Positions 14,592-23,513 of a stretch of DNA of 40,250 bases are shown one piece after another. The notes beneath the pieces were generated by a model that was given only the letters and a program-made list of their open reading frames with translations, was not told the DNA's origin and searched no databases. Position numbers and translations under genes: made by a program. This stretch comes from Mesorhizobium caraganae (lineage in GTDB: Bacteria; Pseudomonadota; Alphaproteobacteria; Rhizobiales; Rhizobiaceae). The DNA lies in NCBI RefSeq assembly GCF_016836705.1, contig NZ_JAFCGY010000041.1:1-40250 (forward strand), in the 5' to 3' direction. Position 1 is the first letter of the stretch. Each line of letters opens with the position of its first letter.

Positions 14592-16322
14592 CTAGAATTT
14601 CTTCACCTCGATACCATGCCGGCGCAGAGCGTAGCCGATCTGCCGCGGCGTGAGGCCGAGGATACGAGCCGCCTTGGCCTGAACCCAGCCGGCCTTCTCC
14701 ATCGCGTCGGTCAGGCGGTCGCGTTCCGTCAGATGCGGGCCCATTGCGGGGCAAGCGGGATCGTTCGGATCGCCGGCCGTGAGGGGCGATATCTCGCCTT
14801 CCGGGGCAGCAATACGCCGAACCGGCATCGTGCCACGCTGGGAGAGCTCGTCGATGGCAACGCCTTTCCAGAGGAGCGACGAAAGGCATTGGCTGTTCTT
14901 GCAGGCGAAATCCGATGGAGTGATCGTCCTTGAACGCGCAAGTGTAGCCGTCCTTTGCACGCAGTTTTCCAGCTCGCGGACGTTGCCAGGGAAATAGCAT
15001 TGCGAGATCAGATCAAGCGCCGACGGCGCGAAGGCGAGCTCGCGATGGTTCTCCTTATTGAACCGGTCGAGGAAGGCGTTCGCAAGGCGTGGAATATCGC
15101 CGGATCGCTCTCTGAGCGGGGGCAGGATGATTGGCACAACATTGATGCGGTAATATAGGTCGGCCCTGAACTCCCCATTTACGACAGCCGTCTCGAGATC
15201 CTTGTTGGTGGCGCATATGAGCCGGACATCGACCTGAAGCGTTCTCGTGCCGCCGACTCGCTCCAGTTCACCTTCCTGCAGGACGCGCAACAGCTTGGCT
15301 TGAAAGGCAGGTGAAATCTCGCCGATTTCGTCAAGTAGCAGCGTTCCGCCATTTGCCAATTCGAAGCGGCCGGCGCGTTGGGAGATAGCCCCGGTGAAGG
15401 CGCCCTTTTCGTGCCCAAACAGCTCTGATTCCAGAACGCTTTCAGACAGTGCGGCGCAGTTCAATTTGACGAAAGCCTTCTTGCCCCGAGGTGAAAGCTT
15501 ATGGATGGCTTGGGCAAAGAATTCCTTGCCGGTGCCGCTTTCGCCCCGCAGAAGCACGGTGGAATTAGTCCTTGCCACGACCGAGACGGTTTCGAGTACC
15601 TGCTTGAGCGCGGGACTTTCCCCGATGATCCCGTCGATTTTGACATGCCGATGCCGGGCTGGGTCGGTCCTCTCCTCGTCGAGCCATTTCTCCGGTCTCC
15701 GTTGCTCCTCGATGAACCGCTGACGATCCATACTCAGGATGTGATGGAGACGAATGGTGCGGCCGACAAGGTTGGCGACCATGGTTAGGAAGCGTACGTC
15801 CTCGTCGCAGCGGGAGCTGGTCTCGCCGTCACCGACACGGTCGATCGACAATGTCCCAAGGATCTCGTGCTCAGCCTTTACCGGGATACCGATGAAGGCA
15901 ATTGGGACGGTGCCGCCGCTCGAAGATGGTTGAAGGTCAGCCTGAAATAGTTCGGACTTGCTGACATCCTGTATGATGAGCGGCACCCCCGTAGCGACGA
16001 TCTGGTCTATCGCGGCTTGCGGTATGACGCGGCCAATTCCTGATTGAAGTGGGTGGGCGCTGCCGGCGGTTGCGGTAATCTCCGGCTCTGCTTCGGCGTC
16101 CAGGACGACGATTGCTCCATGACGCATTTGCACAAATGAGGAGAGGGTATTCACGACATTGGCAATCGTGATCTCAAGCCGGGTGGCGGCGGTCAGGACC
16201 TTCGATATCTCGTAGATTCCCCCGAGCGAGATATCCGCTTCGTGAATGGAGTTGATCCGTGGTTCGGGCAGGATGTTGCGAGGTCCTACTTCATCGACCC
16301 GATTTCGCAGTATGTGAGCCAT
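14592..16322 (-). CDS. nifA: NifA, sigma-54-dependent nif activator (copy 2)
   Basis: A 576-residue NifA between fixX and nifB, the standard rhizobial place. GAF domain at about 35-180; AAA+ at about 220-455 with GESGTGKE, a GAFTGA loop and LLLDEIGE; C-x4-C linker (CKNSQC) marking an oxygen-sensitive NifA; C-terminal helix-turn-helix (AARILGLTPRQIGYALRRHG). GAGGTG precedes the ATG. No convincing private NifA or FixK site is visible in the 180 bases before it, so expression may come partly by read-through from fixABCX. As I recall, in M. loti, which also has two nifA genes, the copy in this position is the one needed for fixation. Confidence 0.96.
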   Translation of the reverse strand: MAHILRNRVDEVGPRNILPEPRINSIHEADISLGGIYEISKVLTAATRLEITIANVVNTLSSFVQMRHGAIVVLDAEAEPEITATAGSAHPLQSGIGRVIPQAAIDQIVATGVPLIIQDVSKSELFQADLQPSSSGGTVPIAFIGIPVKAEHEILGTLSIDRVGDGETSSRCDEDVRFLTMVANLVGRTIRLHHILSMDRQRFIEEQRRPEKWLDEERTDPARHRHVKIDGIIGESPALKQVLETVSVVARTNSTVLLRGESGTGKEFFAQAIHKLSPRGKKAFVKLNCAALSESVLESELFGHEKGAFTGAISQRAGRFELANGGTLLLDEIGEISPAFQAKLLRVLQEGELERVGGTRTLQVDVRLICATNKDLETAVVNGEFRADLYYRINVVPIILPPLRERSGDIPRLANAFLDRFNKENHRELAFAPSALDLISQCYFPGNVRELENCVQRTATLARSRTITPSDFACKNSQCLSSLLWKGVAIDELSQRGTMPVRRIAAPEGEISPLTAGDPNDPACPAMGPHLTERDRLTDAMEKAGWVQAKAARILGLTPRQIGYALRRHGIEVKKF

Positions 16323-16504
16323 GCAAACACCTCAGGGGTTGTCGTCCAGGGTGTGCTCCTCCCAAGCGCCGTTCTGTATTCGAATTCCGAAACCCACACT
16401 ATTCACTAGCTTCTTTCTAATGTGAGAGGTCATTCTAGCAGCGGCTGACGTGCCGAAACTTCGGTCCAGTACGATTCACACTCTTGAAACGGTGCGCGCG
16501 CCGG

Positions 16505-16804
16505 TCATCCGAACTTGAAGAGGACACCGAAGCCGCCGCGTGGATAGTCCCACGCGATCTCGCCACTGGTCTCGCACAATATCCGGCAGGTGCCGCACTC
16601 CATGCAGCCGTCGGGGGTGATCTCCACTTGGCCCTTGTCGTTCAGCTCATAGCATTTCGCCGGGCAGACGTGGGTCAACGCGAGCAAGTTCGCGCTTGGC
16701 CTCTCGTGCGGTCGCACTTTGATATGCGGACGGCCAGGATCGACCAGGTAGCGGTTCTGGTAAAGCTTGTCCTCGACACGTGACTTCGTCACTGCGATCG
16801 TCAT
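16505..16804 (-). CDS. fixX: FixX, ferredoxin-like protein of the FixABCX complex
   Basis: A 99-residue ferredoxin-like protein with CMECGTCRILC and an upstream HVCPAKCYEL segment, as in FixX and the small ferredoxin domain of ETF-ubiquinone oxidoreductases. It completes the membrane complex that uses electron bifurcation to deliver low-potential electrons to nitrogenase. It lies 12 bases after fixC, with a good ribosome site (GGGGGAG). Confidence 0.95.
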   Translation of the reverse strand: MTIAVTKSRVEDKLYQNRYLVDPGRPHIKVRPHERPSANLLALTHVCPAKCYELNDKGQVEITPDGCMECGTCRILCETSGEIAWDYPRGGFGVLFKFG

Positions 16805-16816
16805 CTCGTCTCCCCC

Positions 16817-18124
16817 TCAGCGCCACGCGAATGCCAGGCGGACCGCGTCGCTGACCAGCCCCCAGCGCGAGCGCGCCTTGATGAAGGCGGCCGTGGTCGC
16901 CTTTTCCTTCTCGATCTTCGGTGTGCCGTCGACACGCATGAAGTTCTGCGCGGCTTGCGACATCAACCGGGGATAGGTCGTGAAGAAATTGCAGGAATTG
17001 GTGTGGAGCAAGGCCGGCATGTCTTTGTATTTCCTCAGATCCTTGACCACGAAGGACTTGTCCAGCATGGCTTTGTAGAGGGCGAGGTTGCGTTTGGTCA
17101 TAGGACCGTTGCGGCTCTTGACCTTGACGATTGCCTCAGCCGCGATGCGGCCGGAGGTCATGGCGAGGTTCGAACCCTCGCGGTGAACGGCGTTGTTCAG
17201 TTGCGCGGCATCGCCGACCACGACCCAACCGTCGCCGAAGAGCTGCGGAATCGCCTTGTAGCCGCCTTCGGGAATGAGATGCGCGGCATATTCTTTCACC
17301 TCCGAGCCAGCGATCAGCGGCCGGATCGAAGGATGGTTTTTTAAGGCATCGAGCAGGACGTAAGGGCTCTCCATCACCGCGGCGAAATCGGAGACGAGGC
17401 AGCCGATGCCCAGTGAGATCGACTCCTTGTTGGTGTAGAGGAAGCCGAGCCCGGCCATGCCGCGGGAGGTCGTGCCTACCGCCTCGATCACGCAGCCTTC
17501 ATCGCCCTTGAGGCCGAACCGCTGCTCAACGACCTCTTCGGGCAGGAAATGCATTTCCTTGACAGCGAGCGCCACGGCTTCCGGCTTCAGCATCTTGCGC
17601 AGGCCGGCGCGCGTGCCAAGCAGTCCGGAGACGCCCTCTGCGAGCACGACCACGTCCGCGAAGATCGCTCCGCCGGCCCGATCCGTGCGGACGCCGACCA
17701 CCTTGCCCTTGGCATCACGGACGAGTTCGGTCACGGTCGTCTCGCACAAAACCGTCGCGCCGGCCTCGCGCACCTTGCGCGAAAACCATTTGTCGAACTG
17801 GGCACGGATGATCGTATAGCGATTGGGCTTCGCCTCATTGAAGTCGTCCGACCGATAGTGAATCCCGGTGTGGGAGGTATCGTCCATCACCCAAAGCCGC
17901 TGTTCAATCAAATGCCGCTCGAGAGGTGCGTCATCCCGGAAATCCGGGATGATTTTCTCCAGCATGTTCGCATACATGATGGCACCCTGGACATTCTTGG
18001 AGCCCGGATATTCACCGCGCTCCAACTGCAGCACCTTCAGCCCGTGGCTTGCCATTGTGTAAGCAGCTGCGTTCCCGGACATGCCGGCTCCGATGACAAT
18101 GGCGTCGAATTTTTCCTCGATCAT
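16817..18124 (-). CDS. fixC: FixC, ETF-quinone oxidoreductase-like flavoprotein
   Basis: A 435-residue FAD protein: the N-terminal dinucleotide fold FDAIVIGAGMSGNAAAY, and the ETF-QO core with the membrane-facing segment and the second FAD contact (FGDGWVVVGDAAQLNN). The ATG at 18124 was preferred over the one two codons earlier (18130) because GGGAG then sits 6 bases away rather than abutting the start. FixC passes electrons from FixAB to quinone. It lies 11 bases downstream of fixB in the fixABCX operon. Confidence 0.96.
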   Translation of the reverse strand: MIEEKFDAIVIGAGMSGNAAAYTMASHGLKVLQLERGEYPGSKNVQGAIMYANMLEKIIPDFRDDAPLERHLIEQRLWVMDDTSHTGIHYRSDDFNEAKPNRYTIIRAQFDKWFSRKVREAGATVLCETTVTELVRDAKGKVVGVRTDRAGGAIFADVVVLAEGVSGLLGTRAGLRKMLKPEAVALAVKEMHFLPEEVVEQRFGLKGDEGCVIEAVGTTSRGMAGLGFLYTNKESISLGIGCLVSDFAAVMESPYVLLDALKNHPSIRPLIAGSEVKEYAAHLIPEGGYKAIPQLFGDGWVVVGDAAQLNNAVHREGSNLAMTSGRIAAEAIVKVKSRNGPMTKRNLALYKAMLDKSFVVKDLRKYKDMPALLHTNSCNFFTTYPRLMSQAAQNFMRVDGTPKIEKEKATTAAFIKARSRWGLVSDAVRLAFAWR

Positions 18125-18135
18125 GTCCATCTCCC

Positions 18136-19245
18136 TTAGCTCGCAAGCTTATCGCGATTGTGCGGCGACAGCCGCCGGGTGAAGGCTTCCGTCAGTGCGG
18201 GCAGGAAGCGGATCGCATCGGTGACGATGCCGAGGTGGGCGAAATCGAAAATCGGCGCGTTCGGGTCGGCGTTGATGGCAACGATGAGATCGGCCCCCTC
18301 GACGCCAACCCGGTGCTGGATCGCGCCGGAAATCCCCGCCGCTATGTAAAGCTTTGGCCGGATGGTCTTGCCAGTTTGGCCGATCTGCCGATCAGCCGAC
18401 ACCCAGCCCTTCTGGACCATCGGGCGCGAACAGCCATATTCGGCGCCGAGCGCTCGCGCGAGGTTCTTCACAAGCTGCAAGTTCTCCGCCGCGCCGAGAC
18501 CAAGACCTCCCGCGACCACGACGTCGGCATAGGCGAGATTGGCCGTTGCCGACTGGCTATCCGGCAGGAAACCGAGGACTTTGGTGACGATCTCGTCCTC
18601 GGTGATCGACAGCTTGTGCTGGATGACACGCCCGACCGGCTTATCCGCCCGCTGCGGCATGGGCATGACCCTCGGTCGCACCGTCGCCATCTGGGGCCGA
18701 TAGTTGAGCGTATAGATCGTGCATAACAAGGAGCCGCCGAAAGTCGGACGGGTCGCGGCGAGCGAACCGTCGGTATCCACGTCGAGTTCGGTGCAGTCGG
18801 CCGTGAGCCCTGTCTGCAAGGTCGTCGCCACGGAGCCGGCAAGATCCCTGCCGAGTGTGGTCGCACCGAGAAGAAGGATTTCGGGTTTGTGAGTAGCGAC
18901 CAGATCCGTCATCGCCTTGGTGAAAGGCTCGTTGCGATAGTCGGCGAGCAGTGGAGCCTCGACGATGTAGACAAGGTCGGCGCCATAAACGAAGGCTTCG
19001 GCAATGGCGTTCCCGATGGCCTCTCCCGGCGGCCCGAGCACGACGCCAGCAAGCTGGACCTCAAGCTTGTCGGCCAGCTTGCGGCCTTCGCCGAGCAGCT
19101 CGAATGATACCGAATGGACCTGTCCGCGTTCGAGCTCGATGAACACCCAGACGTGCCGGTAGTCCTTGAAATGGTCGGGCAGTTCCTTCTTTATGCCGGC
19201 ACGGCCGGCGGCAGGGCGAGGGGTTTCTCGGTTCACGGTCGACAT
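18136..19245 (-). CDS. fixB: FixB, electron-transfer flavoprotein alpha subunit
   Basis: A 369-residue ETF alpha homologue. The start ATG 19245 has AGGAG upstream; the longer open frame to 19482 is only the shadow of fixA. The C-terminal FAD-binding signature is clear (KGWVSADRQIGQTGKTIRPK followed by LYIAAGISGAIQH). With FixA it forms the bifurcating flavoprotein of the FixABCX complex, which reduces the nitrogenase electron donor at the expense of quinone reduction. Confidence 0.96.
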   Translation of the reverse strand: MSTVNRETPRPAAGRAGIKKELPDHFKDYRHVWVFIELERGQVHSVSFELLGEGRKLADKLEVQLAGVVLGPPGEAIGNAIAEAFVYGADLVYIVEAPLLADYRNEPFTKAMTDLVATHKPEILLLGATTLGRDLAGSVATTLQTGLTADCTELDVDTDGSLAATRPTFGGSLLCTIYTLNYRPQMATVRPRVMPMPQRADKPVGRVIQHKLSITEDEIVTKVLGFLPDSQSATANLAYADVVVAGGLGLGAAENLQLVKNLARALGAEYGCSRPMVQKGWVSADRQIGQTGKTIRPKLYIAAGISGAIQHRVGVEGADLIVAINADPNAPIFDFAHLGIVTDAIRFLPALTEAFTRRLSPHNRDKLAS

Positions 19246-19261
19246 TGTCTGCTCCTGGTCC

Positions 19262-20113
19262 TCACGCGCCGCTGTTGAAGGCCAGCTCATGTTCCAGCGC
19301 CGGCTGGCGGGTGAAGATTGCGGCGATGAGTTCGTCAGCGATATCGCGCAACGCCTTCTCCGCGGTGTCGATTTGCACCGCCTTTTCCGCCCGCGCAGCA
19401 GGAGCGAAAACGCGCTTGACGACCGTCGGCGAGCCGCGCAGGCCGCATCTGGTGAGGTCCTCAATGCCGGCGTCGGCCGCACTCCACTTCAAGACGTTAC
19501 TGCGCGCGGCGCACAGGGCGTCCTCGAGCGAGCCGCGGCGGATCTCGTTTGTGCCTTCCAGCATGGTGATGAGGCAAGGGAGCCTGCTCTTCAGCATCTG
19601 CGTGCCGCCTTCGGAGCGGCGCTCGACCTTGATCTCGCGCGCATCGAGATCGATAGAGGCGATCTTCGCGACATACGTGAGTTGCAAGAGATCAAGGCGC
19701 TTGGCTATACCGGGCCCGACCTGCGCGGTGTCGCCATCGATCGTCTGCTTGCCGGTGAAGACGATGTCTGGCGTGCCGAACGTCTTGCCAACCTTCGCGA
19801 TTGCCTGGGAAAGAGCGAAGGAGGTCGCCAGCGTGTCGGAGCCGGCAAAATAGCGGTCGGTCAAGAGCACGGCGCGGTCGGCGCCGTAACCGAGCGCCTT
19901 GCGCAACGCGTCCTCTGCCATGGGCGGACCCATAGTGAGCACGGTGACCTCGCCACCATAGGCGTCGCGCAGTCTGAGTGCTTCTTCGAGGGCGAATAGG
20001 TCGTAAGGGTTGATGATGGTCGGCACACCCTGGCGCATGATCGTGTTCGTCACCGGATGGACCCGTATCTGTGCCGAGTCCGGCACCTGCTTAATGCAGA
20101 TTACGATGTGCAT
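19262..20113 (-). CDS. fixA: FixA, electron-transfer flavoprotein beta subunit
   Basis: A 283-residue ETF beta homologue. The N-terminus (IVICIKQVPDSAQIRVHP), INPYDLFALEEALRL and the nucleotide-binding segment VFTGKQTIDGDTAQVGPGIA are diagnostic. It is the first gene of fixABCX, with GGAG upstream of the ATG and a NifA/sigma-54 promoter region at 20171-20274. Confidence 0.96.
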   Translation of the reverse strand: MHIVICIKQVPDSAQIRVHPVTNTIMRQGVPTIINPYDLFALEEALRLRDAYGGEVTVLTMGPPMAEDALRKALGYGADRAVLLTDRYFAGSDTLATSFALSQAIAKVGKTFGTPDIVFTGKQTIDGDTAQVGPGIAKRLDLLQLTYVAKIASIDLDAREIKVERRSEGGTQMLKSRLPCLITMLEGTNEIRRGSLEDALCAARSNVLKWSAADAGIEDLTRCGLRGSPTVVKRVFAPAARAEKAVQIDTAEKALRDIADELIAAIFTRQPALEHELAFNSGA

Positions 20114-20170
20114 TGGCGGTTTCTCCAGGCTCCTATCCGGATGTGGCCTTGGCAGTTCATCTGTTTGATC

Positions 20171-20185
20171 GCATCATTCGTGCCA
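20171..20185 (-). promoter_or_regulatory. sigma-54 promoter of fixABCX
   Basis: Minus strand TGGCAC-GAATG-ATGC: perfect -24, one mismatch at -12, correct ten-base spacing between GG and GC. It is about 58 bases upstream of the fixA ATG. Confidence 0.8.
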
Positions 20186-20258
20186 ACTAGTTTTGCGTGC
20201 GCCTTTTTCCGGAAATTCGATTGGTTGCTTCTGAGGGCGCCGTCGTGATGTTCGGATT

Positions 20259-20274
20259 TGTCGGCTTCTCGACA
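20259..20274. promoter_or_regulatory. NifA upstream activator site for fixABCX
   Basis: TGTC-N8-GACA (TGT-N10-ACA), about 75 bases upstream of the -24 element. A near-match (TGT-N10-CCA) follows at 20276-20291. Confidence 0.8.
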
Positions 20275-20299
20275 TTGTCGCGTTGCAACCATGTCGCGC

Positions 20300-20680
20300 T
20301 CATTCCTTTCCGAACCGCTTCAGGACGGAGTCGAACGGGACAAAGGCGTGGCCCGGCGTGGCGGGTTTGTTCGGATCGTGATCTTTGAGCACCTTGAAGA
20401 CCCGGTGCGTGAGCGGCGAGGAAATCGCGAAGTCCTCGTAGGCGCGTTCCAGCGTGGCGCGCACCCGCGCGGCGATTACCTGGTCGGGCAGACCGGAGAA
20501 ATCTTCTTCGGCAAGGTATTGGCCCACGCGCTTCATGATATGAAGCCGTGAGACATTCAGCACCTTCGGGTCATAGGAGACGCCAAGGACTGCGAAGAAC
20601 TCCTCCGCAGCCGACAGGCCCCTCAGTCGTGCGAGGATGTCGGTGACATCGATGGGGCGGCTGTCAGCGGAACAATTCAT
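20300..20680 (-). CDS. nifW: NifW, nitrogenase-protective protein
   Basis: A 126-residue NifW with the family segments ILARLRGLSAAEEFFAVLGV and PKVLNVSRLHIMKR. NifW interacts with the MoFe protein and helps protect or assemble it. The nifV 3' end overlaps its start by 17 bases, so it is the last gene of the iscN-nifS-nifV-nifW transcription unit. The fixA promoter begins right after it. Confidence 0.93.
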   Translation of the reverse strand: MNCSADSRPIDVTDILARLRGLSAAEEFFAVLGVSYDPKVLNVSRLHIMKRVGQYLAEEDFSGLPDQVIAARVRATLERAYEDFAISSPLTHRVFKVLKDHDPNKPATPGHAFVPFDSVLKRFGKE

Positions 20681-21911
20681 TGCATTCTCCCTGGCCGGAA
20701 AACTGTGGTGTCGGTGCGTTCGTCGCAGGGCCGACCTGCGCGCAATCCGCGGTTGGAGGAATGAAATGGGATGAACCAGCCAGGCATGGCTCGCTGGTCA
20801 TTTTATCGTAGAGCTCGACCAATTGAGTTGCAGTGACGGTCGATTTGGTCTCGGCCGCCTTGCGGCGGACGCGGGCCACCATAGCGGCTGCCAGATCCGG
20901 GTCGAGATCGCGGCCGCTTTCGCTCAGCACATGGGCAATCGCCGTGGCGCCGGAATGCTTGCCGATGACGATACGCCGGCAGCGGCCCACGAGAGCCGGA
21001 TCGAGCCCCTGATAGGTACGCTGGTCCTTCAGCAGCCCTGCGACGTGAATGCCGGATTCGTGGGTGAAAACATCGGCGCCGACGACCGGCCTGATGGCTG
21101 CTGTCGTCCAGCGCGCGGCCCGCGCCACCTGGGCGGCGAGGTCGGGCAACGCGGTCAGATCGATGCCGGTATCTGCGCCGTCGAGGACGGCCATCGCAGT
21201 GGCTACTTCTTCCAGCGCGGCATTGCCGGCGCGCTCGCCGAGCCCGAGGACGGTCACCGAGGCATGGCGCGCGCCGGCGCGGATGGCGGCCAGCGTGTTG
21301 GCGGTAGCGAGGCCGAGATCGTTGTGGCCATGAAATTCGAGGTCTATGGGAGACTGCGCCGCGACCCGGGCGACAATTTCAAAGGCCGAAAAGGGATCGA
21401 GAATGCCGACCGTGTCAGCCAGCCTGACGCGGCTTGCGCCGGCGCGCGCGGCCGTCTCGATGACGCGCGCGAGATGATCCGGATCGGCCCGCGAGGCATC
21501 CTCGCAGCCCACTGCAACGAAAAAGCCGCGGGCGGCTGCGCGCCCGACCATATGCTCGATGATCTGGAGCGCTGCCGTCTGATCGAGGCCGAGCTTGGCG
21601 GCGAGTTGGATGTCCGACGCAGGCAGCGACAGATTGACGGCTGTGACGCCGCTCTCGATTGCCGCCTCGAGATCCTGCGATCTCATCCGGCACCAGGCGG
21701 TGAGCCGAACCGGGAGACGCCTCGCGACCACGGCGCGAATTGTTTCGATCTCATCGGCACCCATGGCCGGCGTGCCGATCTCGATCTCTGGGACGCCGGC
21801 TGCGGCAAGAGACTCTGCGAGCTCCAGCTTTTCCGCCGTCGTGAAGGCGACGCCGGGTGCCTGCTCGCCGTCGCGCAATGTCGTATCGTTGAGAAAGACC
21901 CGACGGTTCAT
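20664..21911 (-). CDS. nifV: NifV, homocitrate synthase
   Basis: A 415-residue enzyme of the isopropylmalate/homocitrate synthase family that condenses acetyl-CoA with 2-oxoglutarate to homocitrate, the organic ligand of FeMo-co. Seen: LNDTTLRDGEQAPGVAF, the metal-site FHGHNDLGLATAN, and THESGIHVAGLLK. Start ATG 21911 has GGGAG upstream and overlaps the nifS stop (ATGA). Compared with free-living NifV there is a C-terminal tail of about 35 residues (after YDKM) rich in Pro/Thr that overlaps nifW. Most rhizobia lack nifV and depend on homocitrate from the legume, so an apparently intact copy is notable. Confidence 0.93.
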   Translation of the reverse strand: MNRRVFLNDTTLRDGEQAPGVAFTTAEKLELAESLAAAGVPEIEIGTPAMGADEIETIRAVVARRLPVRLTAWCRMRSQDLEAAIESGVTAVNLSLPASDIQLAAKLGLDQTAALQIIEHMVGRAAARGFFVAVGCEDASRADPDHLARVIETAARAGASRVRLADTVGILDPFSAFEIVARVAAQSPIDLEFHGHNDLGLATANTLAAIRAGARHASVTVLGLGERAGNAALEEVATAMAVLDGADTGIDLTALPDLAAQVARAARWTTAAIRPVVGADVFTHESGIHVAGLLKDQRTYQGLDPALVGRCRRIVIGKHSGATAIAHVLSESGRDLDPDLAAAMVARVRRKAAETKSTVTATQLVELYDKMTSEPCLAGSSHFIPPTADCAQVGPATNAPTPQFSGQGECNELFR

Positions 21912-23125
21912 GAGCGACTCCCGGTTCTTTCGGCGCCCGGGCATAGACCCGATTGAAGTTCTTCGGCACTTAGCGAGCCCGGCCCAGAATTGCGAACGTC
22001 ACGCAGCCGCTCCACGATTGCGGGCATGACCTCGAGCACCCGGTCGACATCCGCTTCGCCATTGTCGCGCGCGAAGGAAAAGCGGACTGCCCCATGTGGC
22101 ATTTTCATCGCCCTCAAGACATGGCTCGGCTCCAGGGAGCCGGAGCTACAGGCGGAGCCGGCCGAACAGGCGATGCCCACGCGGCTGAGGAGAATTGGGA
22201 TTGCATCGCCTTGGATATATTCGAAGGCGATGTTTGCGGTGTTCGGCAACCTCTCCAGCGGATCGCCAGTGACGAAGGTGTTCGGGATGCGCTGGAGAAC
22301 CCCGTTCTCAAGGCGGTCGCGGAGCCACTTTACCCGTGTGGTCTCGTCGTTCATGAATTTCGAGGCGAGTTCTGCTGCCACGCCGAGCCCGACTATGCCG
22401 GGCGTGTTCTCGGTGCCCGCACGCCGGTCGTACTCTTGGTGCCCCCCCTTGATCAGCGAGCAGAAACGCACTCCACGCTTTACATAAAGTGCTCCGATCC
22501 CTTTCGGGCCATGCAGCTTGTGGCCGGAGAGCGACAGCATGTCGATTGCGGTCGATTTCAGGTCCATCGGAAGCTTGCCGACCGCCTGCACGGCATCGGT
22601 ATGGAAAAGGGCGCCAACTTCCTTGGCCATCTCAGCAAGCTGGGCCACGGGGAAGATCGTACCAGTCTCGTTGTTCGCCCACATGATCGAGACGATTGCC
22701 ACATGTGGGGTAAGGGCGGCCCTGTAGGCGTCGACGTCGAGCCGGCCATGGCGATCCACCGGGATCCTGTGCACCTTGACGCCGCGCGTCTTCTCAAGAT
22801 GCGCGCACAGCGCCAGCACGGCCGGATGCTCGACGGCGGAAGTCACGATTTCTGTTCGGTTGGGCATCTCCTCGAGCATCGAAAGAATCGCTGCATTGTC
22901 GCTTTCCGTCCCGCCCGAGGTGAAGGTGATCTCATCGTCGAATTCCGCGCCGATCAGCGCTTGCAACTGCTGTCGCGCCTTTCTCACCGCTGCACCAACT
23001 GAGGCGCCAAAACCGTGGGTCGACGAAGGGTTGCCAAATTGATCCGTAAAGAACGGCAACATCGCTTGAACGACCTCGGGATCGACCCGTGTCGTCGCGT
23101 TGTTGTCGAGATAGACAGTCCTCAT
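21908..23125 (-). CDS. nifS: NifS, cysteine desulfurase
   Basis: A 405-residue PLP enzyme that releases sulfur from cysteine for nitrogenase Fe-S clusters. Motifs: YLDNNATTRVDPEV, FTSGGTESDNAAI, PLP lysine at about residue 203 (SLSGHKLHGPKG), and active-site Cys near residue 326 (CSAGSACSSG). Start ATG 23125 has TGAGGA upstream; the frame open to 23176 is part of the degraded nifU. Its stop overlaps the nifV start. Confidence 0.96.
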   Translation of the reverse strand: MRTVYLDNNATTRVDPEVVQAMLPFFTDQFGNPSSTHGFGASVGAAVRKARQQLQALIGAEFDDEITFTSGGTESDNAAILSMLEEMPNRTEIVTSAVEHPAVLALCAHLEKTRGVKVHRIPVDRHGRLDVDAYRAALTPHVAIVSIMWANNETGTIFPVAQLAEMAKEVGALFHTDAVQAVGKLPMDLKSTAIDMLSLSGHKLHGPKGIGALYVKRGVRFCSLIKGGHQEYDRRAGTENTPGIVGLGVAAELASKFMNDETTRVKWLRDRLENGVLQRIPNTFVTGDPLERLPNTANIAFEYIQGDAIPILLSRVGIACSAGSACSSGSLEPSHVLRAMKMPHGAVRFSFARDNGEADVDRVLEVMPAIVERLRDVRNSGPGSLSAEELQSGLCPGAERTGSRS

Positions 23126-23154
23126 GTGTGCGATCCTCAGTTGGCCGGAAGGAT

Positions 23155-23498
23155 GCGAGCGCCAGGCCGGTCGCATTGAGCCTCCGGCGCATGCCGTTGC
23201 TGGTGACGCAGGCGCCCTGGCAGACGCCTACGGTTTGACGTAGACCCGGTCGCCGCCGGCATTCACAATGCCCGCGCCAGCGTCTTGGAGCAGTCAAATT
23301 TGCCGCAGCGTCGCCGCGGCCGAAGGGCTGGAATTCTACGGCTTTGAACGTTTCCGTCACCGGGTCGGTGCTGATCATTTCAAGCGCATTGCCGCAGGCG
23401 ATCGCGCCGACCGCACAGACTGCATTGGCCGTTTCCAGAACGCCGGCATTCTTCGGCCTGAAGGAGTATTCCTTGACCTTGTCGCTATGGTCCAACAT
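23155..23498 (-). pseudogene. nifU: nifU remnant (Fe-S scaffold), internally deleted and frameshifted
   Basis: Between iscN and nifS, the normal nifU position. The first ~45 codons are recognisable as NifU: DHSDKVKEYSFRPKNAGVLE, then AVGAIACGNALEM with the scaffold Cys, then FQPFGRGDAAA (normally FQTFGCGSAIA, so the second scaffold Cys is Arg). The centre, including the ferredoxin-like middle domain, is missing. A C-terminal Nfu-like piece follows in shifted frames: GGDRVYVKP, then GVCQGACVTSNGMRRRL. A full NifU is about 300 residues, so no functional scaffold can be made. Confidence 0.75.
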
Positions 23499-23513
23499 CG
23501 ATATCTGGCGCGA

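Noticed and set aside
16440..16475. Possible sigma-54 promoter before nifA copy 2
   Set aside because: The spacing fits on the minus strand (CGGCAC then CCGC) but the -12 is weak and no NifA site is nearby.
19246..19482. Extended FixB reading frame
   Set aside because: It is a shadow of fixA in another frame; ATG 19245 with AGGAG is the real start.
20823..21956. 377-codon plus-strand open frame opposite nifV
   Set aside because: A GC-rich shadow of nifV; the protein has no family pattern.
22094..23002. 302-codon plus-strand open frame opposite nifS
   Set aside because: Antisense shadow of nifS without recognisable motifs.
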